DNA from: Erythrobacter ani
GTDB lineage: Bacteria > Pseudomonadota > Alphaproteobacteria > Sphingomonadales > Sphingomonadaceae
Direction of reading: 5' to 3'
DNA length: 64,000 nucleotides
Assembly: GCF_019204025.1 (NCBI RefSeq)
Contig: NZ_JAGSPB010000001.1
Location: 744,001 to 808,000, forward strand
How positions within the stretch are numbered: position 1 is the first letter of the stretch; every line of letters begins with the position of its first letter. Below are positions 17,477 through 26,813 of this stretch, piece after piece. The translations under genes were made by a program, and so were the position numbers. The notes beneath the pieces were generated by a model, which made no database searches, was not told where the DNA came from, and worked only from the letters and a program-made list of their open reading frames with translations.

Positions 17477-17553
17477 AAAAAAGCGGGGTTGATCGGTTGG
17501 TTGGTCGAACGGTTCGAACCAGCCAGCCAACCCGCCCCGCCTCTCACATTTTT
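17477..17553. terminator. Bidirectional terminator hairpin
   Basis: A long imperfect hairpin (GCGGGGTTG... to ...CAACCCGCCCCGC) with TTCGAA-containing loop lies between convergent genes. It is flanked by AAAAAA on one side and ATTTTT on the other, so both transcripts end in a T tract. Confidence 0.75.
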
Positions 17554-17563
17554 CAGCAGTCGA

Positions 17564-19744
17564 TCAGAAACTCAGACGAACGCTTGCCCGGATATTCTGC
17601 CCGGGGAGCGGCACGAAATCCTTGGTAAAGCTGGAATGGCGGCGACCGGTGGTGTCAAAAAGGTTCTCACCGGCCAGCTGCAGCACAACGTTCCGATTGT
17701 TTTCGAGTGGGCGCCACGAGACATACAGATTGACCAGCGCGAAATCGTCGGTCGGCGTTTCGAAAGTGGCAATTTCGTCCTGCTCGGCAAACCACTGGAC
17801 CTCGCCGCGAACATCGAATTGGCCCATTTCCGCATCGAGCGCGCCGAGGAGGCTGAACGGCGGGATGCGCGGGACATTGGTATCATCGTCGAGCTCGGCT
17901 TCGACATATTCCGCGCGCAGATCGGCGCTGAGTCCGAACGTGTTGGTCTCGACTAGCGGGAAGGTGACCTGTCCTTCGAAACCGAAGAAGTTGGCGTCCT
18001 CTTGCAGGAACAGGAACACCGGCAGGTCGTCCTCTTCCTCGCCATTGGGCTGCAGGAAGATGAAATCGTCGAACCATTGCGCGTACACCGAAGCGCTGAA
18101 CTGCACTTCGCCGACCTCGCCGCGGGCGAAAGCCTCAAGGCCCCAGGCACTCTCGGTATCGAATGTCGGGTCGCCGATTTCGAAAGCCTGCGTGGCGATG
18201 TGCGGTCCGTTGGCAAACAGCTCTTCACCTGCTGGAGCGCGCTCGGACCGTGAACCGGTCAGGCCCAGGCGGACGTCGCCGTCACCTGGTACCGCGACAA
18301 AGGACAGAGCTCCTGAGAAGAGATCGAAATTGCGGTCGACACCCACGACATCCGAACTGACGTCGACATTCTCGTAACGCGCAGCGCCTTCTATCTGGAA
18401 ACCGTCGAAGTTCACTTCCTGCGCAGTAAAGATCGCGAAAGAAGTCGTTTCGTTGGGAGCGACGAAGGCTTCCTCACCGACCGCAGCAAAATCGCGCGAC
18501 ACGAATTGGGCACCGATCACCCCGCCCTGCTGCTGCAACAATTCGGCCCGAACTTCGACCGTTTCCGTCTCGAACACCGTTCCGACCTCGGCACCTTCGA
18601 ACTCGGTGTGCTCATAGTCCGAATAAACGCCGCGCAATTTCAGTCGGGACAGGAAACCGCTTCCCAGCGCAATATCGCCGCGGAAATCCACGCGCAGCTG
18701 TTCGAGACCGATCGTGACGACCTCTTCGCCCTCCTCTTCTTCCTCGGCGTCTTCGCCCTCTTCTTCGCCATGAGCATGCTCGGCGCCAGGGCGACCCACT
18801 ACGCCATAGTCGGTGTCGAAATAGCCGACGGACGCGCCAATCGTTGAATCGCCAAAGAAAAAACCGACCCCGCCATTCACTGTCCAGGTTTCGGTCGCGC
18901 TGTTGGGTAGGAACTCGGTCTGATTGGCCGCATCGCGAATCTCGGCGGCTTCTTCAAACTCACCCTCCGCTTCTTCCTCGGCAACCTCTGCGAGGAGCTC
19001 TGCCCGCAGTTCTGGCGCAATCTGGAAGCCCGGAATTTCCAGATCGTTGGTTTCGCGGAACGACCCGTCGAGATGGAAGACCACGCTTTCGCCGGCGGCC
19101 ACGTCGATCGATGCTCCGCCGCTGCGCAGATCGCTTACCGTATCGAAGGCGGTCAGCGCGTCGACGTGAACTCCGTTCTCGGGAACCTCGATAGGGATTC
19201 GCCGGTCGATCACGTTCACGACACCGCCGATTGCCTGACTGCCGTAGAGGAGCGCGGTCGGCCCTCGCAACACCTCGACGCGCGCTGTCGTAAGCGGATC
19301 GATCGGGGTCGCATGGTCTGCCGAAGTGTTTGCGACGTCAGCCGTTCCCACACCATCGATCAGAACCCGGACACGCTCTGCATCGAGCCCGCGCAGGATC
19401 GGTCGCGAGGAACCGGGGGCAAAGCTGGTTGCAGAAACGCCGGGGATCTTGACGAGCAGGTCGCCGATCTGACCGGTCAGATCGCGCTGGATAACATCTG
19501 GTCCGATAACGTCTTGACCCGCAATGAAGTCCAGTTCCTGAAGCCCGTCGGCGGAAACGAGAATATCGCTGCGATAGTGCGGATCGCCTTCCTCAGCCTC
19601 TTGGCGATCAGCCTCTCGCTGGGATTGCTGCTCTTCAGCAGAAGCAGTCTCGGCGTCAGTCGTTGTGCCAGCCAAAGCGGCGCTGGCGCCAAACGCACAC
19701 GACAGCGCTGTCGCAAGCGCAATGCGAGAAGTAATGATTTTCAT
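17564..19744 (-). CDS. TonB-dependent outer membrane receptor, ZnuD-like
   Basis: A 726-residue receptor with a signal peptide (MKIITSRIALATALSCAFGA), a plug domain (GLDAERVRVLIDGVGTADV, then VEVLRGPTALLYGSQAIGGV) and a C-terminal barrel strand ending in SVRLSF. A loop encoded near 18719-18786 is very rich in Glu with His (AEHAHGEEEGEDAEE). Such His/acid loops occur in zinc receptors like ZnuD. The start at 19744 is chosen over an upstream ATG because it begins the signal peptide. A 13-bp palindrome precedes it. Zinc uptake is the favoured inference; other metals are possible. Confidence 0.9.
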   Translation of the reverse strand: MKIITSRIALATALSCAFGASAALAGTTTDAETASAEEQQSQREADRQEAEEGDPHYRSDILVSADGLQELDFIAGQDVIGPDVIQRDLTGQIGDLLVKIPGVSATSFAPGSSRPILRGLDAERVRVLIDGVGTADVANTSADHATPIDPLTTARVEVLRGPTALLYGSQAIGGVVNVIDRRIPIEVPENGVHVDALTAFDTVSDLRSGGASIDVAAGESVVFHLDGSFRETNDLEIPGFQIAPELRAELLAEVAEEEAEGEFEEAAEIRDAANQTEFLPNSATETWTVNGGVGFFFGDSTIGASVGYFDTDYGVVGRPGAEHAHGEEEGEDAEEEEEGEEVVTIGLEQLRVDFRGDIALGSGFLSRLKLRGVYSDYEHTEFEGAEVGTVFETETVEVRAELLQQQGGVIGAQFVSRDFAAVGEEAFVAPNETTSFAIFTAQEVNFDGFQIEGAARYENVDVSSDVVGVDRNFDLFSGALSFVAVPGDGDVRLGLTGSRSERAPAGEELFANGPHIATQAFEIGDPTFDTESAWGLEAFARGEVGEVQFSASVYAQWFDDFIFLQPNGEEEDDLPVFLFLQEDANFFGFEGQVTFPLVETNTFGLSADLRAEYVEAELDDDTNVPRIPPFSLLGALDAEMGQFDVRGEVQWFAEQDEIATFETPTDDFALVNLYVSWRPLENNRNVVLQLAGENLFDTTGRRHSSFTKDFVPLPGQNIRASVRLSF

Positions 19745-19774
19745 GGTGACCCCGTCAGTCAGCTGCACAACATG

Positions 19775-19787
19775 TGATAACGTATCA
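19775..19787 (-). promoter_or_regulatory. Candidate metal-regulator (Zur-like) operator
   Basis: TGATAACGTATCA has TGATA/TATCA arms about a 3-bp centre and lies 30 bases before the ZnuD-like receptor start. It is AT-rich in a GC-rich setting, as Fur/Zur-family boxes are, but the match to a specific consensus cannot be verified here. Confidence 0.4.
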
Positions 19788-19988
19788 TTCCCCTAGCAGG
19801 ATGATTTCAGATCGCAACCCTGTTTTGGAGATTTCAAGCGCTGGTTTCGACAAGCGGCACATCGGCGGCGACCGATTGCGCCGAACACCCGTCAGAAGTT
19901 TCCGCACCATCGCCTGCAAACTTGCCAAGGTGCGCTTTTACCGTCACCTCCGGCGAGACGCGATTGAAGCAAAGGGGGCGCACGCGCG

Positions 19989-21692
19989 ATGCAGGGCAGT
20001 ATCCTATTCACGCTGGCGTCCTGTGTGTTCTTCATGGCTCTTGTGGGCTGGATCAGCTGGTATAAAACGCGCGGTACGGTTGACGACAAGGACGGCTATT
20101 TCCTCGCCGGTCGCGGACTAGGCGCGACCTTCATCGCCGGTTCGCTTTTGCTCACGAACCTGTCCGCAGAACAGCTCATCGGGCTGAATGGTTCTGCGTA
20201 CGGGCACAACATGTCGAGCATGGCCTGGGAAGTCACCGCCGCCGTGGCGACGATCGCGATGGCGCTCGTTTTCCTTCCGCGATATCTCGCAGGCGCCTTC
20301 ACCACACTGCCGCAATTCCTCGCCGACCGGTTCGATGACGGGGTGCGGCGCATGTCGGTTGTCCTGTTCATGCTCGGATATGGCCTCGTGACGATCCCCT
20401 CGGTGCTGTATTCGGGATCGATCGCGGTGATGCAGCTGTTCGATGTTCCCGCGCTCACCGGGCTCGATTACGTGCCCTCGCTCGTGACCACGGTGGTTGT
20501 GATCGGCGTCACAGGCGCAATATATGCGGTGCTCGGCGGGCTGAAGGCAGTTGCAATCTCGGACACGGTCAACGGTATCGGGCTGCTGATTGTCGGCATA
20601 CTGATCCCGGTTCTCGGCCTCGTAGCACTCGGCGACGGTGAGTTCACTCGGGGTCTGGCGAGGCTGACGACAGAGCATCCCGAAAAGCTCAACGCTATTG
20701 GATCGAGCAGCGATCCGACTCCCTTCGGCACACTCTTCACCGGAATGATTTTCGCCAACCTCTTCTATTGGTGCACCAACCAGTACGTGATCCAGCGCAC
20801 ATTGGGCGCGAGATCGCTGGCAGAGGGGCAGAAGGGCGTGCTCGCGTCCGGCTTCTTCAAGATCATGGTGCCGTTCATGATGATGATACCGGGCGTCATC
20901 GCCTACCACCTCTACGGCCCCGGTTTCGCGACCATCGACCAGGCCTACCCGCGGCTCGTCAACGACCTGCTGCCGATCTGGCTCACGGGATTTTTCCTCG
21001 CCGTCCTGCTGGGCGCCGTGTTTAGCTCGTTCAATTCACTGCTCAACAGCGCCGCTACGCTGTTCGCGCTCGATGTCTATGCGCCAGCGCGCGGGGGCAA
21101 GGTGGACGACAAGGCACTGGTACGAATTGCCAAGATCGCCAGCGTGGTCATCGCGCTATTCTCTTTCGCTGTCGCGCCGCTATTGCATTTCGCCGAAGCG
21201 GGATTGTGGCAGGTCATCCGCATCTTCACCGGCTTCTACAACATACCAACCATCGCGATCGTCATCGTCGGTCTGTTTACCGCGCGGGTCCCCGCGCTCG
21301 GTGCAAAGATCGCTATAATCTTCCATGTCATCACCTACGGCCTGCTGCGCTTCGTCTTCGATGATGCCGTGACTCTGCATTTCATCCATCAATATGCACT
21401 GCTGTTCATCGCCGAAGTCGTGATCATGCTGGCGGTGGGATATTGGAAACCGCTGGCACAGGCGTGGACCTTTACCGTGCGTGACGAAGTGGATTTGACC
21501 GAGTGGCGATTTGCCAAGCCGCTGGCGATCACTCTCTTTTCATGCGTCGTGGCGCTATACCTGCTGTTCTCACCCCTGGCACTGGCCTCGACCGGAGGGT
21601 TCAGCGGCGCGTTTTACGTGCTTGGCAGCGGGCTCGTAGTGATCAATCTGGTAATATGGACGATCGTTCGCCGCCGGGTTGGAGAGGCATGA
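19989..21692 (+). CDS. Sodium:solute symporter (SSS/SLC5 family)
   Basis: A 567-residue inner membrane protein with about 14 hydrophobic segments. The family blocks GYFLAGRGLGATFIAGSLLL near the N-terminus and the GGLKAVAISDTVNGIGLL segment in the middle match SSS transporters of the sugar/inositol branch. It would import a small organic solute with Na+. The stop overlaps the start of the YeiH gene, so the two are co-translated. The upstream 244 bp to the divergent receptor contain only the operator noted above. Substrate cannot be read from the sequence. Confidence 0.92.
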   Translation: MQGSILFTLASCVFFMALVGWISWYKTRGTVDDKDGYFLAGRGLGATFIAGSLLLTNLSAEQLIGLNGSAYGHNMSSMAWEVTAAVATIAMALVFLPRYLAGAFTTLPQFLADRFDDGVRRMSVVLFMLGYGLVTIPSVLYSGSIAVMQLFDVPALTGLDYVPSLVTTVVVIGVTGAIYAVLGGLKAVAISDTVNGIGLLIVGILIPVLGLVALGDGEFTRGLARLTTEHPEKLNAIGSSSDPTPFGTLFTGMIFANLFYWCTNQYVIQRTLGARSLAEGQKGVLASGFFKIMVPFMMMIPGVIAYHLYGPGFATIDQAYPRLVNDLLPIWLTGFFLAVLLGAVFSSFNSLLNSAATLFALDVYAPARGGKVDDKALVRIAKIASVVIALFSFAVAPLLHFAEAGLWQVIRIFTGFYNIPTIAIVIVGLFTARVPALGAKIAIIFHVITYGLLRFVFDDAVTLHFIHQYALLFIAEVVIMLAVGYWKPLAQAWTFTVRDEVDLTEWRFAKPLAITLFSCVVALYLLFSPLALASTGGFSGAFYVLGSGLVVINLVIWTIVRRRVGEA

Positions 21693-22774
21693 TGGCCAAG
21701 CGTGATGAGCGTGATCCATTCCTTGCTGCAGGCGATCTATACGGCGAGATATACATCGCGGACCAGCACGGCGCTGGCGCGGCAAAGCCTCGGCTGGCTT
21801 CCCTGCTGCCCGGCCTGGCGCTCGTGGCGACCTCGGCCGCCGCGGCGGGGTGGCTTTCGACTTACTATTCCGTCCCGCTTGTCCTTGCCGGATTATTGAC
21901 AGGCTCTGCCCTGAACTTTCTTTCGGGCGTCCGGACAACCCAGCCCGGCCTCGAATTTTGCAGCTCAACCTTGCTGCGCCTGGCGATAGTGCTGCTGGGT
22001 TTTCAGGTCTCGCTCGAGGCCCTCGGCGCACTCGGCGTGACTGGATTGCTGTCCTTGCTGGCGATAATGACCACGGCGTTGGTCGCGGCGGTTGTCGCCG
22101 CCCGCCTGACGCGGCTCTCGGGCGAATTCGGCCTGATAGTCGGCGGCGCGACAGCGATATGCGGCGCGTCGGCCGCGCTGCTCCTTTATGCGTTGATCGG
22201 TAAAAACAAGGTCGGGCCAGACCAGTTCGCGGCAATCATCCTCGGCATCCTGCTGGCAAGCGCCTTGGCTGCAATCGCATATCCCGTTCTTGCCGCTGCC
22301 TTGAATTATTCGGACCTCGAAGCGGGATTTCTGACCGGCGCGACGATCCACGACGTCGCGCAAGCGCTGGGGGCGGGCTATGGGATTTCGGACAATGCCG
22401 GTCAGACAACGACCGCGATCAAGATGACCCGTGTCATGCTGCTTGCTCCCATTGCGTTTGCAATAGCGGCTTGGGCAGGCCGTCGTAGCGAGAGCAGACC
22501 GGGCGGCGCCACGCGGGCTTTGAAGCTGCCGATCTTCGTGCTCGCCTATATCGCGGTCGTGATCGTGAATTCCGTTGCCAGCATCCCTGCGCCGGTGAGC
22601 GAAGCGGCGCTCGACTCCGCGAAGATCCTGATCTTGGCCGGCATTATCGCCACTGTCCTCCGCGCGAACCTGCGGGTCGCCCTAACCCAGGGCTGGCGCC
22701 CCATCGCACCCGTAGCCGCCGCGACGCTTGCATCGTTGCTAGCCGCATTGCTGATAATTCCCGCGATTTTCTGA
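21689..22774 (+). CDS. YeiH family putative sulfate exporter
   Basis: A 361-residue membrane protein with about ten hydrophobic helices. Conserved features are LVLAGLLTGSALNFL, LLRLAIVLLGFQVSL, IVGGATAICGASAA and GATIHDVAQALGAG. It starts at ATGATG (21689 or 21692) within the symporter stop. YeiH proteins are annotated as putative sulfate exporters; related genes sit beside sulfonate and taurine pathways. The coupling to an SSS importer suggests that the imported solute might release an oxyanion, but this is only inference. Confidence 0.9.
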   Translation: MMAKRDERDPFLAAGDLYGEIYIADQHGAGAAKPRLASLLPGLALVATSAAAAGWLSTYYSVPLVLAGLLTGSALNFLSGVRTTQPGLEFCSSTLLRLAIVLLGFQVSLEALGALGVTGLLSLLAIMTTALVAAVVAARLTRLSGEFGLIVGGATAICGASAALLLYALIGKNKVGPDQFAAIILGILLASALAAIAYPVLAAALNYSDLEAGFLTGATIHDVAQALGAGYGISDNAGQTTTAIKMTRVMLLAPIAFAIAAWAGRRSESRPGGATRALKLPIFVLAYIAVVIVNSVASIPAPVSEAALDSAKILILAGIIATVLRANLRVALTQGWRPIAPVAAATLASLLAALLIIPAIF

Positions 22775-22809
22775 AGCTTCAAGGTCTGCAAACTTACTGA
22801 CCCAGCCCG

Positions 22810-22871
22810 CAATAAGCGGCGCTGAAGCCACACCCATGCGCCAATTTCGGGATCGGGATCGCCGCTTATTG
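22810..22871. repeat. 12-bp perfect inverted repeat before the TonB receptor
   Basis: CAATAAGCGGCG (22810-22821) and CGCCGCTTATTG (22860-22871) are exact reverse complements, separated by 38 bases. The pair occupies the leader between the yeiH-like gene and the large TonB receptor. It could be an operator pair or a large stem-loop; no T tract follows. Confidence 0.5.
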
Positions 22872-22921
22872 ACTACTTATACAATTCCTGTCACTTCTCC
22901 GACATCAAGGGGAGAGGTTTC

Positions 22922-25273
22922 ATGAGGTTCAATCACACAGCACCGCTGTGCTCGCTTGCTGCGCTTGGCGCGGCCATGGCTTGTGCGCCGGCCAGTGCGC
23001 AAGACTCAGATACAGGCGCCACGGATTTCGAAGATGACAATGTCATCATCGTCACCGCGCAGCTGCGCGAGGAAGACATCCAGGACGTTCCGATCTCGAT
23101 CACGGCGATTACGAGCGACACTCTTGCCGCTGCCCGGATCGAGGATGCCCAGGATTTGCAGTTCAACGCGCCCAACGTAATCCTGTCGGCCAACCGCAAT
23201 TTGACGATCCGCGGCGTCGGATCGCAATCTTTTGGTGGCAGCGCTGACACAAACATCGGCGTGCTCATCAATGGCGTCTTCCTCCAGGCGGGAAGCACTT
23301 TCGGTGAATTCTTCGATCTCGAACGGATCGAGGTGCTGCGCGGTCCGCAAGGCACCCTGTTCGGCCGCAACACCACGGGCGGCCTCATCAATATCGTGAA
23401 CAAGCGCCCGACCGACGAGTTCGAAGGCTATGTAACGGTGCAGCTCGAAAACTTCGATGGTCGCCGCGCCGAAGGTGCGATCAACATCCCCATTGCCGAA
23501 GGATTCTATCAGCGCTTTTCTGCGCATGTACTCAACCGCGATGGCTACACGCTCAATCTCGTAGATGGCAATCCGATCGATGGCCGCGACCAGTACAGCC
23601 TGCGGTCAAGCACCCGGTTCGAGCCGACGCCGACCACTACCGTCGACCTAGTGCTCAACTATTTCAACGAAGACAGCAACCGCGCCAATGCAGTGAAAAG
23701 CCTGTGCACGCCCGATCCGACGTTCGTCTGTTCGTCCGAGACCGTCGACACCCTGTTCCCGAATTTCTTCCCGCTCGACTTCGGCCTGCTCAGCACCGCG
23801 GTGCGGGTGGGATCGTTTGGCGAAAACCCTTCCGATCTTCGCGAAGTGCGGATCGATATCGACCCCGAGCAAGATAACGACGACTTCCTGGCAACGCTCG
23901 AGATCAATCAGGATGTCGGCTCCCTGCGACTGACATCGGTCACCGGTTATCGCTCTGGAGAAAGCGAATCCTTTCGCGACTTCGACCAGGGCATAAGGCC
24001 GAATGCCTTCAATCCCGGGACTTTCGCCACCGCTTTCGGCCCGCTGACCATCAATGATGACGGCAACGGTAACGGAGTGCTGACCTACAATATCCGCGCT
24101 GGCGGTGAGACAGTCACGACAACCGACTACATCACGACGCAGGAAGCGTTCGGCACGCGCGAACAATTCAGCCAGGAATTGCGGCTCGGATCGGATTTCG
24201 ATGGCCCGTTCAACTTCATCATCGGCGGGTATTACCTGTGGGCCGATTTCTCTGGCGAAGTGACGACCTATCTGCCGGTCAATCGCACCTTCGGCTTTAC
24301 CGCGAGCGGCAAGACCGACGATGCCGATGTGGAAAGCACCGCAATCTTCGGTGAGGTCTATTACGACATCACCCCCGAACTGAGCGTTCTGGGCGGGCTG
24401 CGTTACACAAATGACGACAAATCGATCACGACGGCGAGCGGGTTCATCACGCTCGGAACTCCGTTCTCGGATTCGACCGACTTTGACGACGTGACCGGGC
24501 GCGCCAGCATCAGCTGGCAGCCGACGCCAGACAACAACGTGTATTTCACCTATTCGCGCGGCTTTAAATCGGGCGGCTTCAACCCGGGCAACGCCGAAGT
24601 GCCGACTTTCAAATCCGAGACAATCGACTCGTACGAATTGGGCACCAAGAACACTTTCTGGAACAACCGAGTGACGGTTAATGCAGCGATTTTTCGCTAC
24701 GATTATTCCGACCTGATCGTCGGCAACATCGTCGGGACCCTTGCAACGAACGTCAACATCCCGTCATCGCGGGTGCAAGGCTTCGAGCTCGAAACGATCG
24801 CGGAGCCGATCGACGGCTTGAGGTTGGAGGGGGCGCTCGGCCTGCTCGATACGGATATCCGTTCGGATTTCGAATCGTCCGACCCGTCTCGCGGAGGGGC
24901 GTTTTTTCAATTGCAGGGCAACGATTTACCCAACGCTCCCGATTATACGCTCAAGCTTGCAGGCGAATACACCTTTGACGGTGGCAGCAACTGGACCATC
25001 CGTCCGCGTGTGGACTTCTATATTCAGGACGAATTCTTCAGCCGCGAATTCAACGTGCCGGCCGACCTGGTCGACGGCTGGGAACAGCTCGACCTGTCTG
25101 TCCAGGTCGCGCTCAAGGACCGCGACTGGAGCGTGACCGGGTTCGTCAAGAATGTGACCAATAACGACGACATCACCTTCCTCGAAGTGAACTCCAATCT
25201 CGTCGGAAGCTTCCGCAGCGCGTTCCTGATCGACCCTCGGATCTACGGCGTGGCGCTTCGCGTCGGGTTCTAG
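22922..25273 (+). CDS. TonB-dependent receptor
   Basis: A 783-residue outer membrane receptor of the sphingomonad type. It has a signal peptide ending ASAQ, a TonB-box-like stretch NVIIVTAQLREE, a plug (FDLERIEVLRGPQGTLFGRN) and a barrel ending in GVALRVGF. The ribosome site AGGGGAGAGG is strong. It follows the SSS/YeiH pair and may serve the same nutrient across the outer membrane. It ends at a clear intrinsic terminator. Confidence 0.93.
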   Translation: MRFNHTAPLCSLAALGAAMACAPASAQDSDTGATDFEDDNVIIVTAQLREEDIQDVPISITAITSDTLAAARIEDAQDLQFNAPNVILSANRNLTIRGVGSQSFGGSADTNIGVLINGVFLQAGSTFGEFFDLERIEVLRGPQGTLFGRNTTGGLINIVNKRPTDEFEGYVTVQLENFDGRRAEGAINIPIAEGFYQRFSAHVLNRDGYTLNLVDGNPIDGRDQYSLRSSTRFEPTPTTTVDLVLNYFNEDSNRANAVKSLCTPDPTFVCSSETVDTLFPNFFPLDFGLLSTAVRVGSFGENPSDLREVRIDIDPEQDNDDFLATLEINQDVGSLRLTSVTGYRSGESESFRDFDQGIRPNAFNPGTFATAFGPLTINDDGNGNGVLTYNIRAGGETVTTTDYITTQEAFGTREQFSQELRLGSDFDGPFNFIIGGYYLWADFSGEVTTYLPVNRTFGFTASGKTDDADVESTAIFGEVYYDITPELSVLGGLRYTNDDKSITTASGFITLGTPFSDSTDFDDVTGRASISWQPTPDNNVYFTYSRGFKSGGFNPGNAEVPTFKSETIDSYELGTKNTFWNNRVTVNAAIFRYDYSDLIVGNIVGTLATNVNIPSSRVQGFELETIAEPIDGLRLEGALGLLDTDIRSDFESSDPSRGGAFFQLQGNDLPNAPDYTLKLAGEYTFDGGSNWTIRPRVDFYIQDEFFSREFNVPADLVDGWEQLDLSVQVALKDRDWSVTGFVKNVTNNDDITFLEVNSNLVGSFRSAFLIDPRIYGVALRVGF

Positions 25274-25291
25274 AAACTCTCCAGACTTTCA

Positions 25292-25330
25292 GCCCGCCGT
25301 CCGCCTTCGCGCGACGGCGGGCTTTTCTTT
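25292..25330 (+). terminator. Intrinsic terminator of the TonB receptor gene
   Basis: GCCCGCCGTC (25292-25301) pairs perfectly with GACGGCGGGC (25313-25322), followed by TTTTCTTT. Confidence 0.9.
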
Positions 25331-25343
25331 GTGAATCGGAATT

Positions 25344-26726
25344 CTATTGATCGTAGATAGCGCGGACCATCTCGATGAAATAGCTTTTGACGTCCCCGCC
25401 GAACACCTGCGTCATGAACACGCCGGACGTGCGCCCATCAGGATCGATCCAGAAATAGGTCGAGGCCGCCCCGCCCCAGAACAGTCCGCATTTGGGGAAC
25501 ACGGGATGATCGGTTGTCGGGCGCATTTTGAGCGCGAATCCGTAGGTAAAGGCCAACCCGTCAAGATATTGTGCATCCGCGCGAGCGGCACGCGTCAGAT
25601 GGTTTGATCGTGTGAGCCTTGCGATCTCCGGCGTGAGCAGCGGATGCCCTGCGCGGTCCAGTCCGGTACGCACACCGCGCATGAACTTCAGATAATCGCG
25701 CCCGCTCCCCACGAGCCCGGCCCCGCCATATTCGATCGCCGGTCTGGTCAGAAATATGCTGCTCTCGTCGTCGTCCACCTTCGTCAACTTTGCTGGACCA
25801 AGTCGCTCCCGATCGACGCCGGACAGCACGGCGCGCGTTTCCTCCGGAAATTGCGAAGCGGCTGTATAAGCGCTCGTCAACAAGTGCCAGCGGTCTTGCG
25901 GAACATAGAACGCCGTATCGGTCATACCAAGCGGCACAAAAACCAGATCGTCCAGCGCCTCGCCAAGGCTTTGGCCGGTAACCACTTCGATCACGTGGCC
26001 CAGAACATCGGTGGCATTGCCATAGGTAAACGCCTCACCAGGATCATTTGCCAATGCGATACCTGCAATTGCGCCCGACAGATCTGCTGATGTTGTGATC
26101 GGAGCACCTCCGTCAGTGGGAGGCGCGTCCACGCCGGGGCCGGCGGGAATACCGCGCGCACGGTATAACTCGCCGCCACTGCGTTCGGTATCGGTGCGAT
26201 AGATGATACCGGCCTGATGGGTCAGCAGGTCGGCAATCGTCACGGGGCGGCTGACGGAGCCATTGGCAGTCCGCACAGCCGCGAATTCCGGGATAAACTT
26301 TGAAACCGGATCGCGCAGGTGCAACGCTTCACTTGAGGCAAGCCTCAGGGCGGCAATTGACGTGACAGGCTTCGTCATGGAATAGAGTCGGAAAAGGGCG
26401 TCATCGGCCATTGCGCGGCCGTCCTCCGCATCGGCCAGGCCGCTCGCATGAGAATAGACTAACACGCCGTCCTGTTCGATCATTAGGACTGCACCCGGCG
26501 CTATTCCGTGGTCAATCATCTCATCCGTAAGTTCGGTAAGGCGCAAGTCCAGCCGCCGGTCGAATTCCGGAGGCAGTCGCAGCTCGTCCGTCTCGCATAC
26601 AGTAGGCATGGTATGGTTGGTCGCTGCGGCTACGGAGCCTGCGGTCGCCTCACCCGCTCCTGCGAGCAGAAGCGCGATGAGCAACGCCCCCAGAAATGCA
26701 GCCCCAGGGTCCTGTGCCACTCGCAT
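25344..26726 (-). CDS. Class C beta-lactamase-like serine hydrolase
   Basis: A 460-residue exported protein with an N-terminal hydrophobic signal and a serine beta-lactamase/esterase domain. The SxxK motif is YSMTK, and the Tyr-x-Asn motif is TYGNATD. The third motif appears as FWGGAAST. Such proteins act as esterases, peptidases or amidases more often than as true lactamases. The start follows GGGGAGG by six bases. It is divergent from an SDR gene, with the CTACAATAGTTGTAG palindrome in between. Confidence 0.9.
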   Translation of the reverse strand: MRVAQDPGAAFLGALLIALLLAGAGEATAGSVAAATNHTMPTVCETDELRLPPEFDRRLDLRLTELTDEMIDHGIAPGAVLMIEQDGVLVYSHASGLADAEDGRAMADDALFRLYSMTKPVTSIAALRLASSEALHLRDPVSKFIPEFAAVRTANGSVSRPVTIADLLTHQAGIIYRTDTERSGGELYRARGIPAGPGVDAPPTDGGAPITTSADLSGAIAGIALANDPGEAFTYGNATDVLGHVIEVVTGQSLGEALDDLVFVPLGMTDTAFYVPQDRWHLLTSAYTAASQFPEETRAVLSGVDRERLGPAKLTKVDDDESSIFLTRPAIEYGGAGLVGSGRDYLKFMRGVRTGLDRAGHPLLTPEIARLTRSNHLTRAARADAQYLDGLAFTYGFALKMRPTTDHPVFPKCGLFWGGAASTYFWIDPDGRTSGVFMTQVFGGDVKSYFIEMVRAIYDQ

Positions 26727-26756
26727 TCCAGCCTCCCCTCAATTAATTGACGTTTT

Positions 26757-26771
26757 CTACAATAGTTGTAG
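26757..26771. promoter_or_regulatory. Palindromic operator between serine hydrolase and SDR
   Basis: CTACAATAGTTGTAG has perfect 6-bp arms (CTACAA/TTGTAG) about a 3-bp centre. It lies 31 bases from the serine hydrolase start and 42 from the SDR start, within an AT-rich patch that also holds AATTAATT. No regulator gene is adjacent. Confidence 0.5.
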
Positions 26772-26813
26772 TTATTGTTCAATCTTGGTTGATGCGGGAC
26801 ATGGGGACTACGG

